Positions 17,149-25,037 of a stretch of 64,000 bases of DNA are shown one piece after another. Below the pieces are notes generated by a model that saw only the letters and a list, made by a program, of their open reading frames with translations, was not told where the DNA came from and searched no databases. The number at the start of each line of letters is the position of its first letter. Positions within the stretch are counted from its first letter, which is position 1. A program made the translations under genes and the position numbers. Source of the DNA: Bryobacteraceae bacterium (GTDB lineage: Bacteria; Acidobacteriota; Terriglobia; Bryobacterales; Bryobacteraceae); the NCBI GenBank assembly GCA_019752335.1, contig JAIEMJ010000003.1:186001-250000 (forward strand), given 5' to 3'.

Positions 17149-18186
17149 GTGCTCGCCCTTCTTCTGCTGCTCGCCCAAGACCTGTCGCCCGGAACCCCCG
17201 CGCCGCGGGCGGCGGAGACCGTGCTCGCCGTGCCCCGGATCGGCGCCATCGACTTCTATGGCCTGAAGCGCTTCTCCCCCGAACGCCTCCTGCGCGACTT
17301 GAAGCTCAAAGAGGGTGATCCGCTGCCGGCTTCTCGCGTTGACCTTGAGGAGAAGCTCGAGGAGATCGAGGGCGTGGTGGCGGCTCGCGTGGAGGCCGTC
17401 TGTTGCTCGACGCCGGGCCGGCCCGTGCTCTATGTCGGCATCGAGGAAAAAGGCGCAGTCCACTTCGACGTCCGGCCGCCATTCGAAGGCTCGGGAGTGC
17501 CCCTGCTGCCCGCGGACATCACCAGCGCCTACCGCGAGCTCATTGAGGCCATGGCCGGTGCGGTGCGCAAAGGCGAAGCCGCCGAGGACTGGAGCCGCGG
17601 CCATTCCCTCCTGGTAGACGAAACCAGCCGCGGCTGGCAGTTGCGCCTACTGCAACTCGCCGACGATAACCTGCCCGCCTTGCGCCAAGCCTTGAAAGAA
17701 GGCGACGAGGAGGAGCGCGCGATCGCCGCTTACACCATCGGCTACGTGAAGAACAAAAGCGCCGTCGTGAACGACCTGCAACTGGCCATCCGCGATCCCG
17801 GCGCCAAGGTCCGCGAGAACGCCTTGCGCTCGCTCGCGGCCTTTAGCGTCCTGGCCCGCAAGGACCCGAGCGCCGAGATGCAGGTGCTGCCAACGTGGAT
17901 CGTCGAGATGCTGCACTCGCTCGACTGGAGTGACCGGCGCGAAGCCCTGGCCGTCCTGCTGACGCTCTCCGAAGTCCGCGACCCCAAGATGATGACCCTG
18001 CTGCGCGAACGCTCCCGCGACACTCTTGTCGAGATGGCGCGTTGGAAGCATCTGCCGCATGCCCTGCCCGCTTACGTCCTGCTGGGCCGTGCCTTCGGTA
18101 TGGCCGAAACGGAGATCGAGCGCACCTGGGCCGCGGATGAGAAAGAGAAGACCATCGCCTTCATCCTCAAGGTGAAACGCCCGTAA
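17149..18186 (+). CDS. POTRA-like plus HEAT-repeat protein
   Basis: This 345-residue protein has an N-terminal POTRA-like module at about residues 25-97 (GAIDFYGLKRFSPERLLRDL, LEEIEGVVAARVE), like the polypeptide-transport domains of outer-membrane assembly and FtsQ-type proteins. Residues 180-340 then form helical HEAT-like repeats (EERAIAAYTIGYVKNKSAV, GAKVRENALRSLAAF). The GTG start at 17149 has a GATAAT box ending six bases upstream, and the first residues are a hydrophobic signal (LALLLLLAQ). It is probably a periplasmic scaffold. The POTRA plus HEAT combination is uncommon. Confidence 0.68.
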   Translation: MLALLLLLAQDLSPGTPAPRAAETVLAVPRIGAIDFYGLKRFSPERLLRDLKLKEGDPLPASRVDLEEKLEEIEGVVAARVEAVCCSTPGRPVLYVGIEEKGAVHFDVRPPFEGSGVPLLPADITSAYRELIEAMAGAVRKGEAAEDWSRGHSLLVDETSRGWQLRLLQLADDNLPALRQALKEGDEEERAIAAYTIGYVKNKSAVVNDLQLAIRDPGAKVRENALRSLAAFSVLARKDPSAEMQVLPTWIVEMLHSLDWSDRREALAVLLTLSEVRDPKMMTLLRERSRDTLVEMARWKHLPHALPAYVLLGRAFGMAETEIERTWAADEKEKTIAFILKVKRP

Positions 18187-18255
18187 TTTCCCTGTTTTTC
18201 TGGGTTTTCGCCGTAATTGATGCCGATGCCCATTGGGTGCATTTCGCCAACCGTT

Positions 18256-18362
18256 GAGCCCGCCGCGTAAGCGGCGGGGCCACTTACGCAGAATATGGCT
18301 GTTTTGCGGGCGTTTTCGCCGAAAAACGCGGAGACGCGCCCCGCCGCTTACGCGGCGGGCTC
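18256..18362. repeat. REP/BIME-like inverted pair of palindromes
   Basis: A 25-base sequence at 18256-18280 reappears as its exact reverse complement at 18338-18362. Each copy contains its own palindrome with an 8-bp arm (CCGCCGC...GCGGCGG around CGTAAG). The 57 bases between hold a further small hairpin (TTTTCGCCGAAAA). The pair lies between convergent 3' ends of the HEAT-repeat gene and lpxD, the typical site of REP/BIME elements. Copies elsewhere in the genome cannot be checked here. Confidence 0.7.
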
Positions 18363-18406
18363 TCTGGATTTCGCGCGGCTGGAGGGTGCTCGTAGAAGAG
18401 GAAGCG

Positions 18407-19393
18407 CTACTTCTGGCGCAATTGCTCCCGCAAACCCGGCACCCGCGCCAGGCTGGCGAGTTGCGTCAGATACTGGCGCAGCGGACGCGCGGGCGTCCCC
18501 CACACCGGCTCCCCGGCGCGCACGATCTTCGCGCTCAAGATGCCCGCGCCCGAGCCGATCACCGCGCGCGACTCGATCCTGGCCCGCTCGCCCACGCCGA
18601 CCTGGCCGCCGATCACCGCATAATCTCCCACCGTCACGCCGCCCGCGAAGCCGGTTTGCGCGGCGATCACCACGTGCTTGCCGATCTGGCAGTTGTGTGC
18701 GATATGCACGAGGTTATCGAGCTTGCTGCCGTCGCCGATGCGCGTGACGCCCAGCGCGGCGCGGTCGACGCAACTGTTGGCGCCGATCTCGACGTCGTCG
18801 CCCAGTTCCACTGTGCCCACCTGCGGGAACTTCTCGTAGTGGCCCGCCGTGAAGACGAAGCCGAAGCCATCGGCGCCCAGCACCACGCCGGCATGCAGCA
18901 CGGCGCGCGCCCCCACACGGACGCCGTGATAGAGCGTGACGCGCCCGTGCAGCAGGCTCTGCGCGCCAATGAGGCAAGCGGCGCCGATGCGGCAGGCTGG
19001 CCCAATCACGCAGCCGGGCCCGATGACGGCGCCCTCTTCCACGATGCTCTGCGCGCCCACGCTGACGCCCGCGCCCAGTTTGGCGCTCGCAGAAATCAAC
19101 GCTGTGGGATGAATGCCCGGCGTCGCCGCTGGCGGCGGATAGAGCCAGGTGAGCACTTGTGCAAAGGCCGCGCGCGGCTGCGCGACGCGGATGACGGTAC
19201 GGCCAGGCAAAGGGAGACAATCGAGGGGCGCGATCACCGCACCAGCTCTGGCTGCCAGAGCTTGCGCCGCGGTCTTCGCGAAAGCGATTTCGCGCTCGCC
19301 GGCCTCTTCGAGCGTCGCCGCTCCGGTGGGTACCCAGTCCGCTGGACCTTCGCTAGTGGCGCCCAATCGCGCCGCGATCTCTTCTATGCGCAT
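18407..19393 (-). CDS. lpxD: UDP-3-O-acylglucosamine N-acyltransferase
   Basis: Adds the N-linked acyl chain in lipid A synthesis. The 328-residue protein has the N-terminal LpxD uridine-binding domain (residues 1-100: MRIEEIAARLGA, EEAGEREIAFAK) followed by a left-handed beta-helix of hexapeptide repeats. These include VYHNCQIG-type turns (HIAHNCQIGKHVVIAAQTG) with the catalytic histidine, and a C-terminal helix. It is divergent from lpxA with only 20 bp between start codons, rather than in the usual lpxD-fabZ-lpxA operon. TATGAT on the minus strand (19408-19403) lies nine bases before the ATG. Confidence 0.94.
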   Translation of the reverse strand: MRIEEIAARLGATSEGPADWVPTGAATLEEAGEREIAFAKTAAQALAARAGAVIAPLDCLPLPGRTVIRVAQPRAAFAQVLTWLYPPPAATPGIHPTALISASAKLGAGVSVGAQSIVEEGAVIGPGCVIGPACRIGAACLIGAQSLLHGRVTLYHGVRVGARAVLHAGVVLGADGFGFVFTAGHYEKFPQVGTVELGDDVEIGANSCVDRAALGVTRIGDGSKLDNLVHIAHNCQIGKHVVIAAQTGFAGGVTVGDYAVIGGQVGVGERARIESRAVIGSGAGILSAKIVRAGEPVWGTPARPLRQYLTQLASLARVPGLREQLRQK

Positions 19394-19401
19394 GCTCTAC
19401 T

Positions 19402-19408
19402 TATCATA
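19402..19408. promoter_or_regulatory. Shared symmetric -10 element for lpxD and lpxA
   Basis: The 7-mer TATCATA reads TATCAT toward lpxA (ending six bases before its ATG) and TATGAT toward lpxD (ending nine bases before its ATG). The whole interval between the two start codons is 20 bp and is flanked by CTCTA/TAGAG. Both mRNAs would start at or within a few bases of the start codon. This is an inference from sequence; -35 elements would lie inside the opposite coding region. Confidence 0.5.
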
Positions 19409-19413
19409 GAGGC

Positions 19414-20199
19414 ATGGCAATTGACCCTTCCGCCCAAGTGGCCAGTTCGGCGCGCATTCACCCGGACGCGGAAATCGGGCCGCGGTGCGTCATCGGCGAG
19501 TACTGCGTCATCGAAAGCGATGTCCGCCTGGGCCAGGGCAATCGCCTGGAGCCCTATGTCTATCTGAAGCGTTTCACCAGGCTAGGCGACGAAAACGAAC
19601 TCTCCGCCGGCGTCGTGCTCGGCACCGATCCCTTCGACAAAGCTTTCACCGGCGCGCCGAGCGCGCTCGAGATCGGCCACCGCAACCGCATTCGCGAGCA
19701 TTGGACCATCTCGCGTGGCACCAAGCCCGGCAGCGTCACGCGCGTGGGCGACGACAACTACATCATGGGCTCCGGCCACATCGCCCACGATTGCCAGATC
19801 GGCAATGGCATCACCATCGCCAGCAACACGCTGGTGGCGGGCTACGTCCACATTGGCGACCAGGCATTTCTCTCCGGCGGCGTGGTAGTCCATCAGCATT
19901 CGCGGATCGGCCGCAATACGATGGTGGCGGGCAACTGCCGCGTGAATCTGGATCTGCCGCCCTTCTTCCTCTACGCCGGCCACGACGCCCGCCCCACCGG
20001 CCTTAACCTCGTCGGACTTCGCCGGGCCGGTTTTACCACCGAACAAGTTCGCGGCCTGAAGCTCGCCTACAGCCTGCTCTACCAAAGTGGACTGACGCGC
20101 GAGGCGTCACTGGCGCGCCTGGATGAGCTGCCCCTGGGTACCGAGTTGGCGGCGTTCATTCGGGCGAGCCAACGGGGTATCGCCCGTCCGGCGTTGTAG
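19414..20199 (+). CDS. lpxA: Acyl-ACP--UDP-N-acetylglucosamine O-acyltransferase
   Basis: Catalyses the first step of lipid A synthesis in the cytoplasm. The 261-residue protein is a hexapeptide-repeat beta-helix from residue 5 (IDPSAQVASSARIHPDAEIG). Catalytic His is in GHIAHDCQIGNG, the substrate segment is REHWTISRGT, and the family's C-terminal helical domain follows (GLRRAGFTTEQVRGLKLAYS). Length and motifs are standard, and it begins right at the beta-helix, so the start is well supported. No lpxB, lpxC or fabZ is in the window. Confidence 0.94.
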   Translation: MAIDPSAQVASSARIHPDAEIGPRCVIGEYCVIESDVRLGQGNRLEPYVYLKRFTRLGDENELSAGVVLGTDPFDKAFTGAPSALEIGHRNRIREHWTISRGTKPGSVTRVGDDNYIMGSGHIAHDCQIGNGITIASNTLVAGYVHIGDQAFLSGGVVVHQHSRIGRNTMVAGNCRVNLDLPPFFLYAGHDARPTGLNLVGLRRAGFTTEQVRGLKLAYSLLYQSGLTREASLARLDELPLGTELAAFIRASQRGIARPAL

Positions 20200-20323
20200 T
20201 TTACGGAAAAGACCTCAGTTTCGTCTAAGGGAAAGGCCTCACTCCGGGACGCGAATCGCCTGGGTCACGCGCAATTCGGAAAACACCCTATTTACTAAGA
20301 GGCTAGCGGTCGAAATAGCCTGC

Positions 20324-20713
20324 ATGCCAGCCAAGTTAATCGTAGGAATCCTGAATATTCGTAGTAGCTACATCCAGAACTCAGATGCCCCCGCGGAAAA
20401 CGGTGCCCATGATACGGTGCAGTGGTGGCTGGAGCCGGGGCAGGCGTGGCGCATCCGCACATTTGCCACCGACCATGACATTCACGTCGACTGGGTGGGC
20501 GAAGGTACCCCAAGCGATCTGATTCATTACATTGAGGACAACTACGACGGCCTGCTGGAGCGCCTGGAGGTGGTCGACATTCCGAATATGCACGATGAGG
20601 CCCAGTCCGCGCGCATCTTGCGGCGCGCCGGTCTGGAGCCGAATCTCGAAGTCGCGCCCGACGGCTTCGCTTACTGGAATCCCGACGGCGGCGCGTACCA
20701 TACCCTCACTTAG
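20324..20713 (+). CDS. Hypothetical acidic protein
   Basis: A 129-residue protein with no recognised domain. The likely start is ATG 20324; earlier residues in frame lie inside lpxA or in non-coding sequence. It is rich in Trp and acidic residues (QWWLEPGQAWRIRTF, VDWVGEGTPSDLIHYIEDNY) and ends with an AYWNPDGGAYHTLT segment. No signal peptide or membrane helix is seen. It precedes a Uma2-like gene by 27 bp, but that gene has its own -10 box. Confidence 0.5.
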   Translation: MPAKLIVGILNIRSSYIQNSDAPAENGAHDTVQWWLEPGQAWRIRTFATDHDIHVDWVGEGTPSDLIHYIEDNYDGLLERLEVVDIPNMHDEAQSARILRRAGLEPNLEVAPDGFAYWNPDGGAYHTLT

Positions 20714-20740
20714 CCGCGTGCGCGGCGTATACTGACGTTG

Positions 20741-21142
20741 ATGGATACGCCGGTACTCGCTTCGGTCGAGCACAGCCTCACCCAGGCCGCTCTGATCGCC
20801 TACCTCTGGCCCCGGCGCGAACGCTGGGACGTTCTCGTGCTGCCCAACATGACGCTCGCCGAAGGACGCTTACCTTCGCCCGACATCGGCGTGGCCAAAG
20901 CCGGTGCCAGCTTGGATCAGGCGCCGTTTCTCTGCATCGAAATCGTCTCGCCGGGCGACGACGCCAAAACGCTGGAACGCCGGATTGACGCCTATCTCGA
21001 GTCCGGCGCGTCGTTCGTCTGGGTGCTGGATCCCGAAGCCCAGGTGGCCTCGATTCACTCCGCCGAGGCGAGCGTCCTGGTGCCCGACGGCTGGCTGCGC
21101 GCCGAAGAGATTGAAGTGCCACTCGACGAGATCTTCGCATGA
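20741..21142 (+). CDS. Uma2-family putative endonuclease (short form)
   Basis: Belongs to Uma2 (DUF820), a PD-(D/E)XK-fold family spread in cyanobacteria and Acidobacteriota. Seen: EHSLTQAALIAYL, the metal-binding Asp in LPSPDIGVA, the strand with the second acid (FLCIEIVSPGDDAKTLERRI), and the C-terminal VWVLDPEAQ strand. At 133 residues it lacks most of the usual N-terminal 50 residues (the YELIDGE region). TATACT ends seven bases before ATG 20741. Its stop overlaps the glcE start in ATGA, suggesting translational coupling to unrelated metabolic genes. Confidence 0.82.
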   Translation: MDTPVLASVEHSLTQAALIAYLWPRRERWDVLVLPNMTLAEGRLPSPDIGVAKAGASLDQAPFLCIEIVSPGDDAKTLERRIDAYLESGASFVWVLDPEAQVASIHSAEASVLVPDGWLRAEEIEVPLDEIFA

Positions 21143-22236
21143 AGCGTCTGGAACCGGATTCACCCGCGGCCGTGGCCGAAGCCCTGTCGCAAGCGTCCCG
21201 CGACCGGCACGTCATCGAGACGGGCGGCGCCTTCACCAAGACTCGGGCGGGCGGCCCGCGCGCGGAGGCGGGTGTGGCGCTCTCCACGGCGAAGCTGGAT
21301 CGTGTGCTTACCTACGAACCCCGCGACCTGACCATCAGCGTCGAGGCCGGAATGCCCTTCGCGAAGCTTTCGGCCCTGCTGGCCGAGCATGGCCAAATGA
21401 TTCCGCTGGACCCGCCTTTTGCGGCGCAAGCCACCATTGGCGGCGTGATCGCCGCTAACAGCTCCGGCCCCCGGCGGCGCTGGTTCGGCACGGCGCGCGA
21501 CCTGGTGATTGGCATGCAGTACGCCACGATGGAAGGCAAGCTGGTGCAGAGCGGCGGGATGGTGGTGAAGAACGTCGCCGGCCTCGACACCGGCAAGCTG
21601 CATATCGGCGCCCTGGGGACGCTCGGCGTGATCACCGTACTCAATTTCAAGCTGCTGCCGATGCCCGTCGGCACGCGGACCTTTGCCCGCGCCTTCCCTA
21701 CGGCCGCCGCCGCGCTCGCCGAGCGCGATCGTATTCTACGGAGCCAGTTGCAGCCGCTGGCGCTCGATTTTCTGAATCCTGCCGCCGCGCGCACGCTCGG
21801 GCTAACGGACTTCGTCCTCCTGCTCGAAGCCGGCGGCGAGCCGCCCGTGCTCGATCGCTACGCCCGCGAGCTACCGGGCTTCGACGTGCTGGATGGCCAG
21901 ATCTGGGCGCGGGTGAACTCGTTCACCGAAAGCTTCCTGGCCGCGCACCCGGGTGGGGGCGTCCTGCGCGTCTCGACGAAGCTCACCGAGTCGCCGGCCT
22001 TCGACGAACCCATGATCCTGCGGGCCGGCAACGGCGTGGCCTACGTCTACTTCGCGACGCTCCCCACGGCGTTGCCGCCGCTCAAATGCGTCGTCGAGTA
22101 TGGCCCCGAAACGCGCCCCGCCGGAGCGACGCTCTGGCCCGGCCCGGTGCCCGGCTTCGACCTGATGCGCCGCGTGAAGGAGATGATGGATCCGCTTCGC
22201 CTGCTGAACCCAGGCCGCTTGTACGGAAGGCTCTAA
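21139..22236 (+). CDS. glcE: FAD-binding subunit of glycolate oxidase (GlcE-like)
   Basis: A 365-residue PCMH/VAO-type FAD protein that partners with an iron-sulfur subunit to oxidise glycolate or a related 2-hydroxy acid and pass electrons to quinone. Seen: the FAD pyrophosphate-binding strand (RDLTISVEAGMPFAKLSALL), AQATIGGVIAANSSGPRRRW, and GMVVKNVAGLDTGKLHIGALGTLGVIT. It lacks the large C-terminal domain of GlcD, matching the shorter GlcE. glcF follows 6 bp downstream. No glcD is in this window, so the catalytic large subunit must be elsewhere or absent. Confidence 0.88.
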   Translation: MKRLEPDSPAAVAEALSQASRDRHVIETGGAFTKTRAGGPRAEAGVALSTAKLDRVLTYEPRDLTISVEAGMPFAKLSALLAEHGQMIPLDPPFAAQATIGGVIAANSSGPRRRWFGTARDLVIGMQYATMEGKLVQSGGMVVKNVAGLDTGKLHIGALGTLGVITVLNFKLLPMPVGTRTFARAFPTAAAALAERDRILRSQLQPLALDFLNPAAARTLGLTDFVLLLEAGGEPPVLDRYARELPGFDVLDGQIWARVNSFTESFLAAHPGGGVLRVSTKLTESPAFDEPMILRAGNGVAYVYFATLPTALPPLKCVVEYGPETRPAGATLWPGPVPGFDLMRRVKEMMDPLRLLNPGRLYGRL

Positions 22237-22242
22237 ATCAAC

Positions 22243-23556
22243 ATGTCCACGGAAACCGAAACCACAGCCCAGTACGTAAAGCCAGGCCGCCACGCCGACG
22301 CGCCCACGCAGAAGGACCTTGACCGCTGCGTCCACTGCGGCCTGTGCCTCAATGCCTGCCCCACGTACCGCGAACTCGGCGTCGAGATGGATTCGCCCCG
22401 CGGCCGCATCTACCAGATGGTGCAGGTGGCCACTGGACAGGTGCCGCTCAACCCCGTCTATACCGAGCACATGGACCTCTGCCTGGGCTGCCGCGCCTGC
22501 GAGACGGCCTGCCCCTCGGGCGTCGAATACGGCAAGCTGATTGAAGCGGCGCGCACCGAACTGAACGCGACGCGCCCCAAGAGCTTTTTCCGCCGCACGC
22601 TGGAAGGCGTCGTCTTCGGGCATCTGTTGGGTTCGCGCTGGATGCTGTCGATGGTGGGCTCTTCGCTCTGGCTCTATCAGGCGACTGGTTTGCAGTCGCT
22701 AGTGCGGGCCACGGGCATCCTGAAGTTGCTGGGCTTGGCCGAGATCGAAAAACTGACGCCCGTCTCCGAACGCCCAACCTTCTTTGGCCAACTCGGCAAG
22801 GTCTTTCCGGCGGAAGGCGCGCCAAAGAAGAAGGTCGCGCTGCTGGCCGGGTGCATGCAGAACGTCTTCTTCGCGCGGCTGAACGAAGCGACGGTACGCG
22901 TGCTCCAGAAGAATGGCTGCGAGGTCCACGTGGTCGCCGAGCAGACTTGCTGTGGGGCTTTGCATGCCCACTCCGGCTTCCGCGACGAGGCGCGCGCCCT
23001 GGCCCGCCAGAACATCGATGCCATGGTGGACGGCGGCTTCGACGCCATCATCTCCAATACCGGCGGTTGTGGCGCCACGCTGAAGGAGTACGACCATCTC
23101 CTCGAACACGACGCCGCCTACGCCCCCCGCGCCCAACGCTTCGTCGGCCTGATGCGCGACGTAAACGAGTTCCTCGCCAGCCTCGACCTCAACCTCAACA
23201 TGAAGCCGATCCAGGCGCGCGTCACCTACCAGGACTCCTGCCATCTCGCTCACGGCCAGAAAGTGACCAAAGCCCCGCGTCAACTCATTGCCCGCATTCC
23301 GGGCATCACCCTCGTCGAGATGCCCAACGCCAGCATCTGCTGCGGCAGCGCCGGGATCTATAACGTGGTGCAAAACGAGCTGGCGATGGAAATTCTCTCG
23401 TCCAAAATGGGCAACGTCAACCTCACCAAAGCCGACCGCGTCATCTCGTCGAACCCCGGCTGCATGCTGCAACTGCGCGCCGGTGAGAAGCTACACGGCC
23501 AGAACCGGCCCGTGCAGCACGTCGTCGAGTTGCTCGACGAGGCCTATCGGGCTTAA
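22243..23556 (+). CDS. glcF: Glycolate oxidase iron-sulfur subunit (GlcF-like)
   Basis: A 437-residue electron-transfer subunit. It has two 4Fe-4S ferredoxin motifs, Cys29/32/35/39 (CVHCGLCLNACP) and Cys80/83/86/90 (CLGCRACETACP), then two cysteine-rich CCG domains (AEQTCCGALHAHSG and ASICCGSAGIYN) like those of heterodisulfide reductase HdrB. A hydrophobic stretch between the two parts may dock on the membrane. It directly follows glcE and is likely in one transcript with Uma2 and glcE. Confidence 0.92.
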   Translation: MSTETETTAQYVKPGRHADAPTQKDLDRCVHCGLCLNACPTYRELGVEMDSPRGRIYQMVQVATGQVPLNPVYTEHMDLCLGCRACETACPSGVEYGKLIEAARTELNATRPKSFFRRTLEGVVFGHLLGSRWMLSMVGSSLWLYQATGLQSLVRATGILKLLGLAEIEKLTPVSERPTFFGQLGKVFPAEGAPKKKVALLAGCMQNVFFARLNEATVRVLQKNGCEVHVVAEQTCCGALHAHSGFRDEARALARQNIDAMVDGGFDAIISNTGGCGATLKEYDHLLEHDAAYAPRAQRFVGLMRDVNEFLASLDLNLNMKPIQARVTYQDSCHLAHGQKVTKAPRQLIARIPGITLVEMPNASICCGSAGIYNVVQNELAMEILSSKMGNVNLTKADRVISSNPGCMLQLRAGEKLHGQNRPVQHVVELLDEAYRA

Positions 23557-23670
23557 TACCCGCAAAATAGGGCTCAATAAGTTAACTCCTGAGCCATTGC
23601 AATTCAGTGAAATATCCGTTAGTCTTCCCTTCGGGCCGCAAAACGGGAGCGGTTCGGTTGGGGAGGATCT

Positions 23671-24351
23671 ATGATTGTCTTGCTCTTCGGCCCGCCGGGT
23701 TGCGGGAAGGGGACCCAGTCACCGCGCATTCAGGATTGGTTGAACATACCCCTGATTGCCACGGGCGACATGTTGCGCCAGGAGATCCGTGCGCGGACGC
23801 GCCTGGGCCGCGGCATCGACGAGGTACTCGCTACCGGCGGCTACGTCGGGGACTCGCAAATGAACCGGCTGCTGCTGCGCCGCACTTCCCAACCGGATTG
23901 CTCCTCCGGTTACCTCATCGACGGCTATCCCCGCACCGTCGCGCAAGCGATTTTTCTCGAACGCCTCCGCGAAAAGCGCGGGCTGCCCTCCCCCATCGTG
24001 ATCCATCTGCGGGTGGCCGAGGACATGCTCCTTACGCGGCTCAGCGGCCGCCGGCAGTGCGCCGAGTGTAAGCGCGTCCACAATATCTACACGAATCCGC
24101 CCCGGCGCGAAGGGCTGTGTGACTGCGGCGTCCCGCTCGAAGAACGCAACGACGACCGGCCCGAAGTGGTACGCGCCCGCTTGCAGCTCTATGCCGAACA
24201 GACGAATCCGGTGCTCGACTACTACGGTAGCCGGCACTGCCATACGCTCGATGGCATGCGGCACCCGGATGATGTATTTGGCGAAATCCAGTCGGTGCTG
24301 GAGCCGCATCTCGTGCGGGTACGAGCGCGCCACAATAGGGTGAATCGTTAG
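23671..24351 (+). CDS. adk: Adenylate kinase, zinc-type lid
   Basis: Interconverts AMP + ATP with 2 ADP. The 226-residue protein has the P-loop GPPGCGKGT (7-15), the AMP-binding motif ATGDMLR, the DGYPR motif (84-88), and a lid with Cys130, Cys133, Cys150 and Cys152 that should bind structural zinc. DGYPR with Tyr instead of the usual Phe and the extra acidic lid are variants within the family. A GGGGAGGATC ribosome-binding site precedes the ATG. This may not be the only adk copy, since it is not in the ribosomal-protein cluster. Confidence 0.88.
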   Translation: MIVLLFGPPGCGKGTQSPRIQDWLNIPLIATGDMLRQEIRARTRLGRGIDEVLATGGYVGDSQMNRLLLRRTSQPDCSSGYLIDGYPRTVAQAIFLERLREKRGLPSPIVIHLRVAEDMLLTRLSGRRQCAECKRVHNIYTNPPRREGLCDCGVPLEERNDDRPEVVRARLQLYAEQTNPVLDYYGSRHCHTLDGMRHPDDVFGEIQSVLEPHLVRVRARHNRVNR

Positions 24352-24470
24352 CTACTTTGCGGGTTTCGTTTCATTGTGAAACACCTTTGGTAAATTCACC
24401 CAAGGAACGCTTGGTGTCGCTCTGAGCAGCGTGGTACTTCTGTACTAAGTATTTCTGTTCGGAGGACCCC

Positions 24471-25037
24471 TTGATTTTTTCACGTTTCGCGAAAGCGTGC
24501 TTACTGCCCGCGCTACTTGGGCTAGGCGCATTGACGGCAGTTCAGCCGCTCCAGGCTGTATCCATCACCAATTATTACTTCACCGGCACCTGCAGCGATT
24601 GCGAGGGCACCGTAACTGGCACCTTAGTCCTGCAGGGCTACACTCCGGGCAACACCCTTGACTTTACTAACTTCGTCTCGTTCACTTACGACGGCAGCAA
24701 TCTGCTGGGGTCATACGTCATTGTTCCGTCGATGGTCACCCTGTTCGTCGGCAACATCCCCGCCAACCTGCCCGGCCCAGGATCACTGGTCATCAATACC
24801 AATGTCCTCAATCTCACGCCTACCTCGAAGAGTTTGCTGGTGCTGCCCGTAACGGTTCCGACGAATCCCTACTTCGTCGCCTTCCCAGACGGCAGTTGGG
24901 AGACCGGTACCGGAGGGGCCCCTGCCGACCAGGGCACCGGCGGTAGTTTCTCCCTCACCGCGACGCCGGAGCCGTCGTCTGTACTTCTTCTCGGCGCCGG
25001 TTTAGCCGCCTTGGGTCTACGCCGGCGTAGAGGTTAA
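24471..25037 (+). CDS. PEP-CTERM sorting domain protein
   Basis: A 188-residue exported protein with a signal peptide (residues 5-30, ACLLPALLGLGALTAVQPLQA), a beta-strand-rich body and a C-terminal anchor: TPEPSS, a hydrophobic helix, then LRRRRG. The start is TTG at 24471, supported by CGGAGGA upstream; there is no nearby ATG in frame. The 119-bp leader region holds small inverted repeats (TTTCA/TGAAA and CCTTTGGT/ACCCAAGG). Its 3' end overlaps the convergent phosphoesterase gene by 21 bp. Confidence 0.83.
   Translation: MIFSRFAKACLLPALLGLGALTAVQPLQAVSITNYYFTGTCSDCEGTVTGTLVLQGYTPGNTLDFTNFVSFTYDGSNLLGSYVIVPSMVTLFVGNIPANLPGPGSLVINTNVLNLTPTSKSLLVLPVTVPTNPYFVAFPDGSWETGTGGAPADQGTGGSFSLTATPEPSSVLLLGAGLAALGLRRRRG

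Noticed and set aside
18233-19567. A 444-codon plus-strand frame opposite lpxD
   Set aside because: It is antisense to a textbook LpxD and runs into lpxA out of frame.
23571-23595. Hairpin GGCTCA/TGAGCC after glcF as a terminator
   Set aside because: The stem is short, the loop is 13 bases and no T-run follows; support is too weak to annotate.
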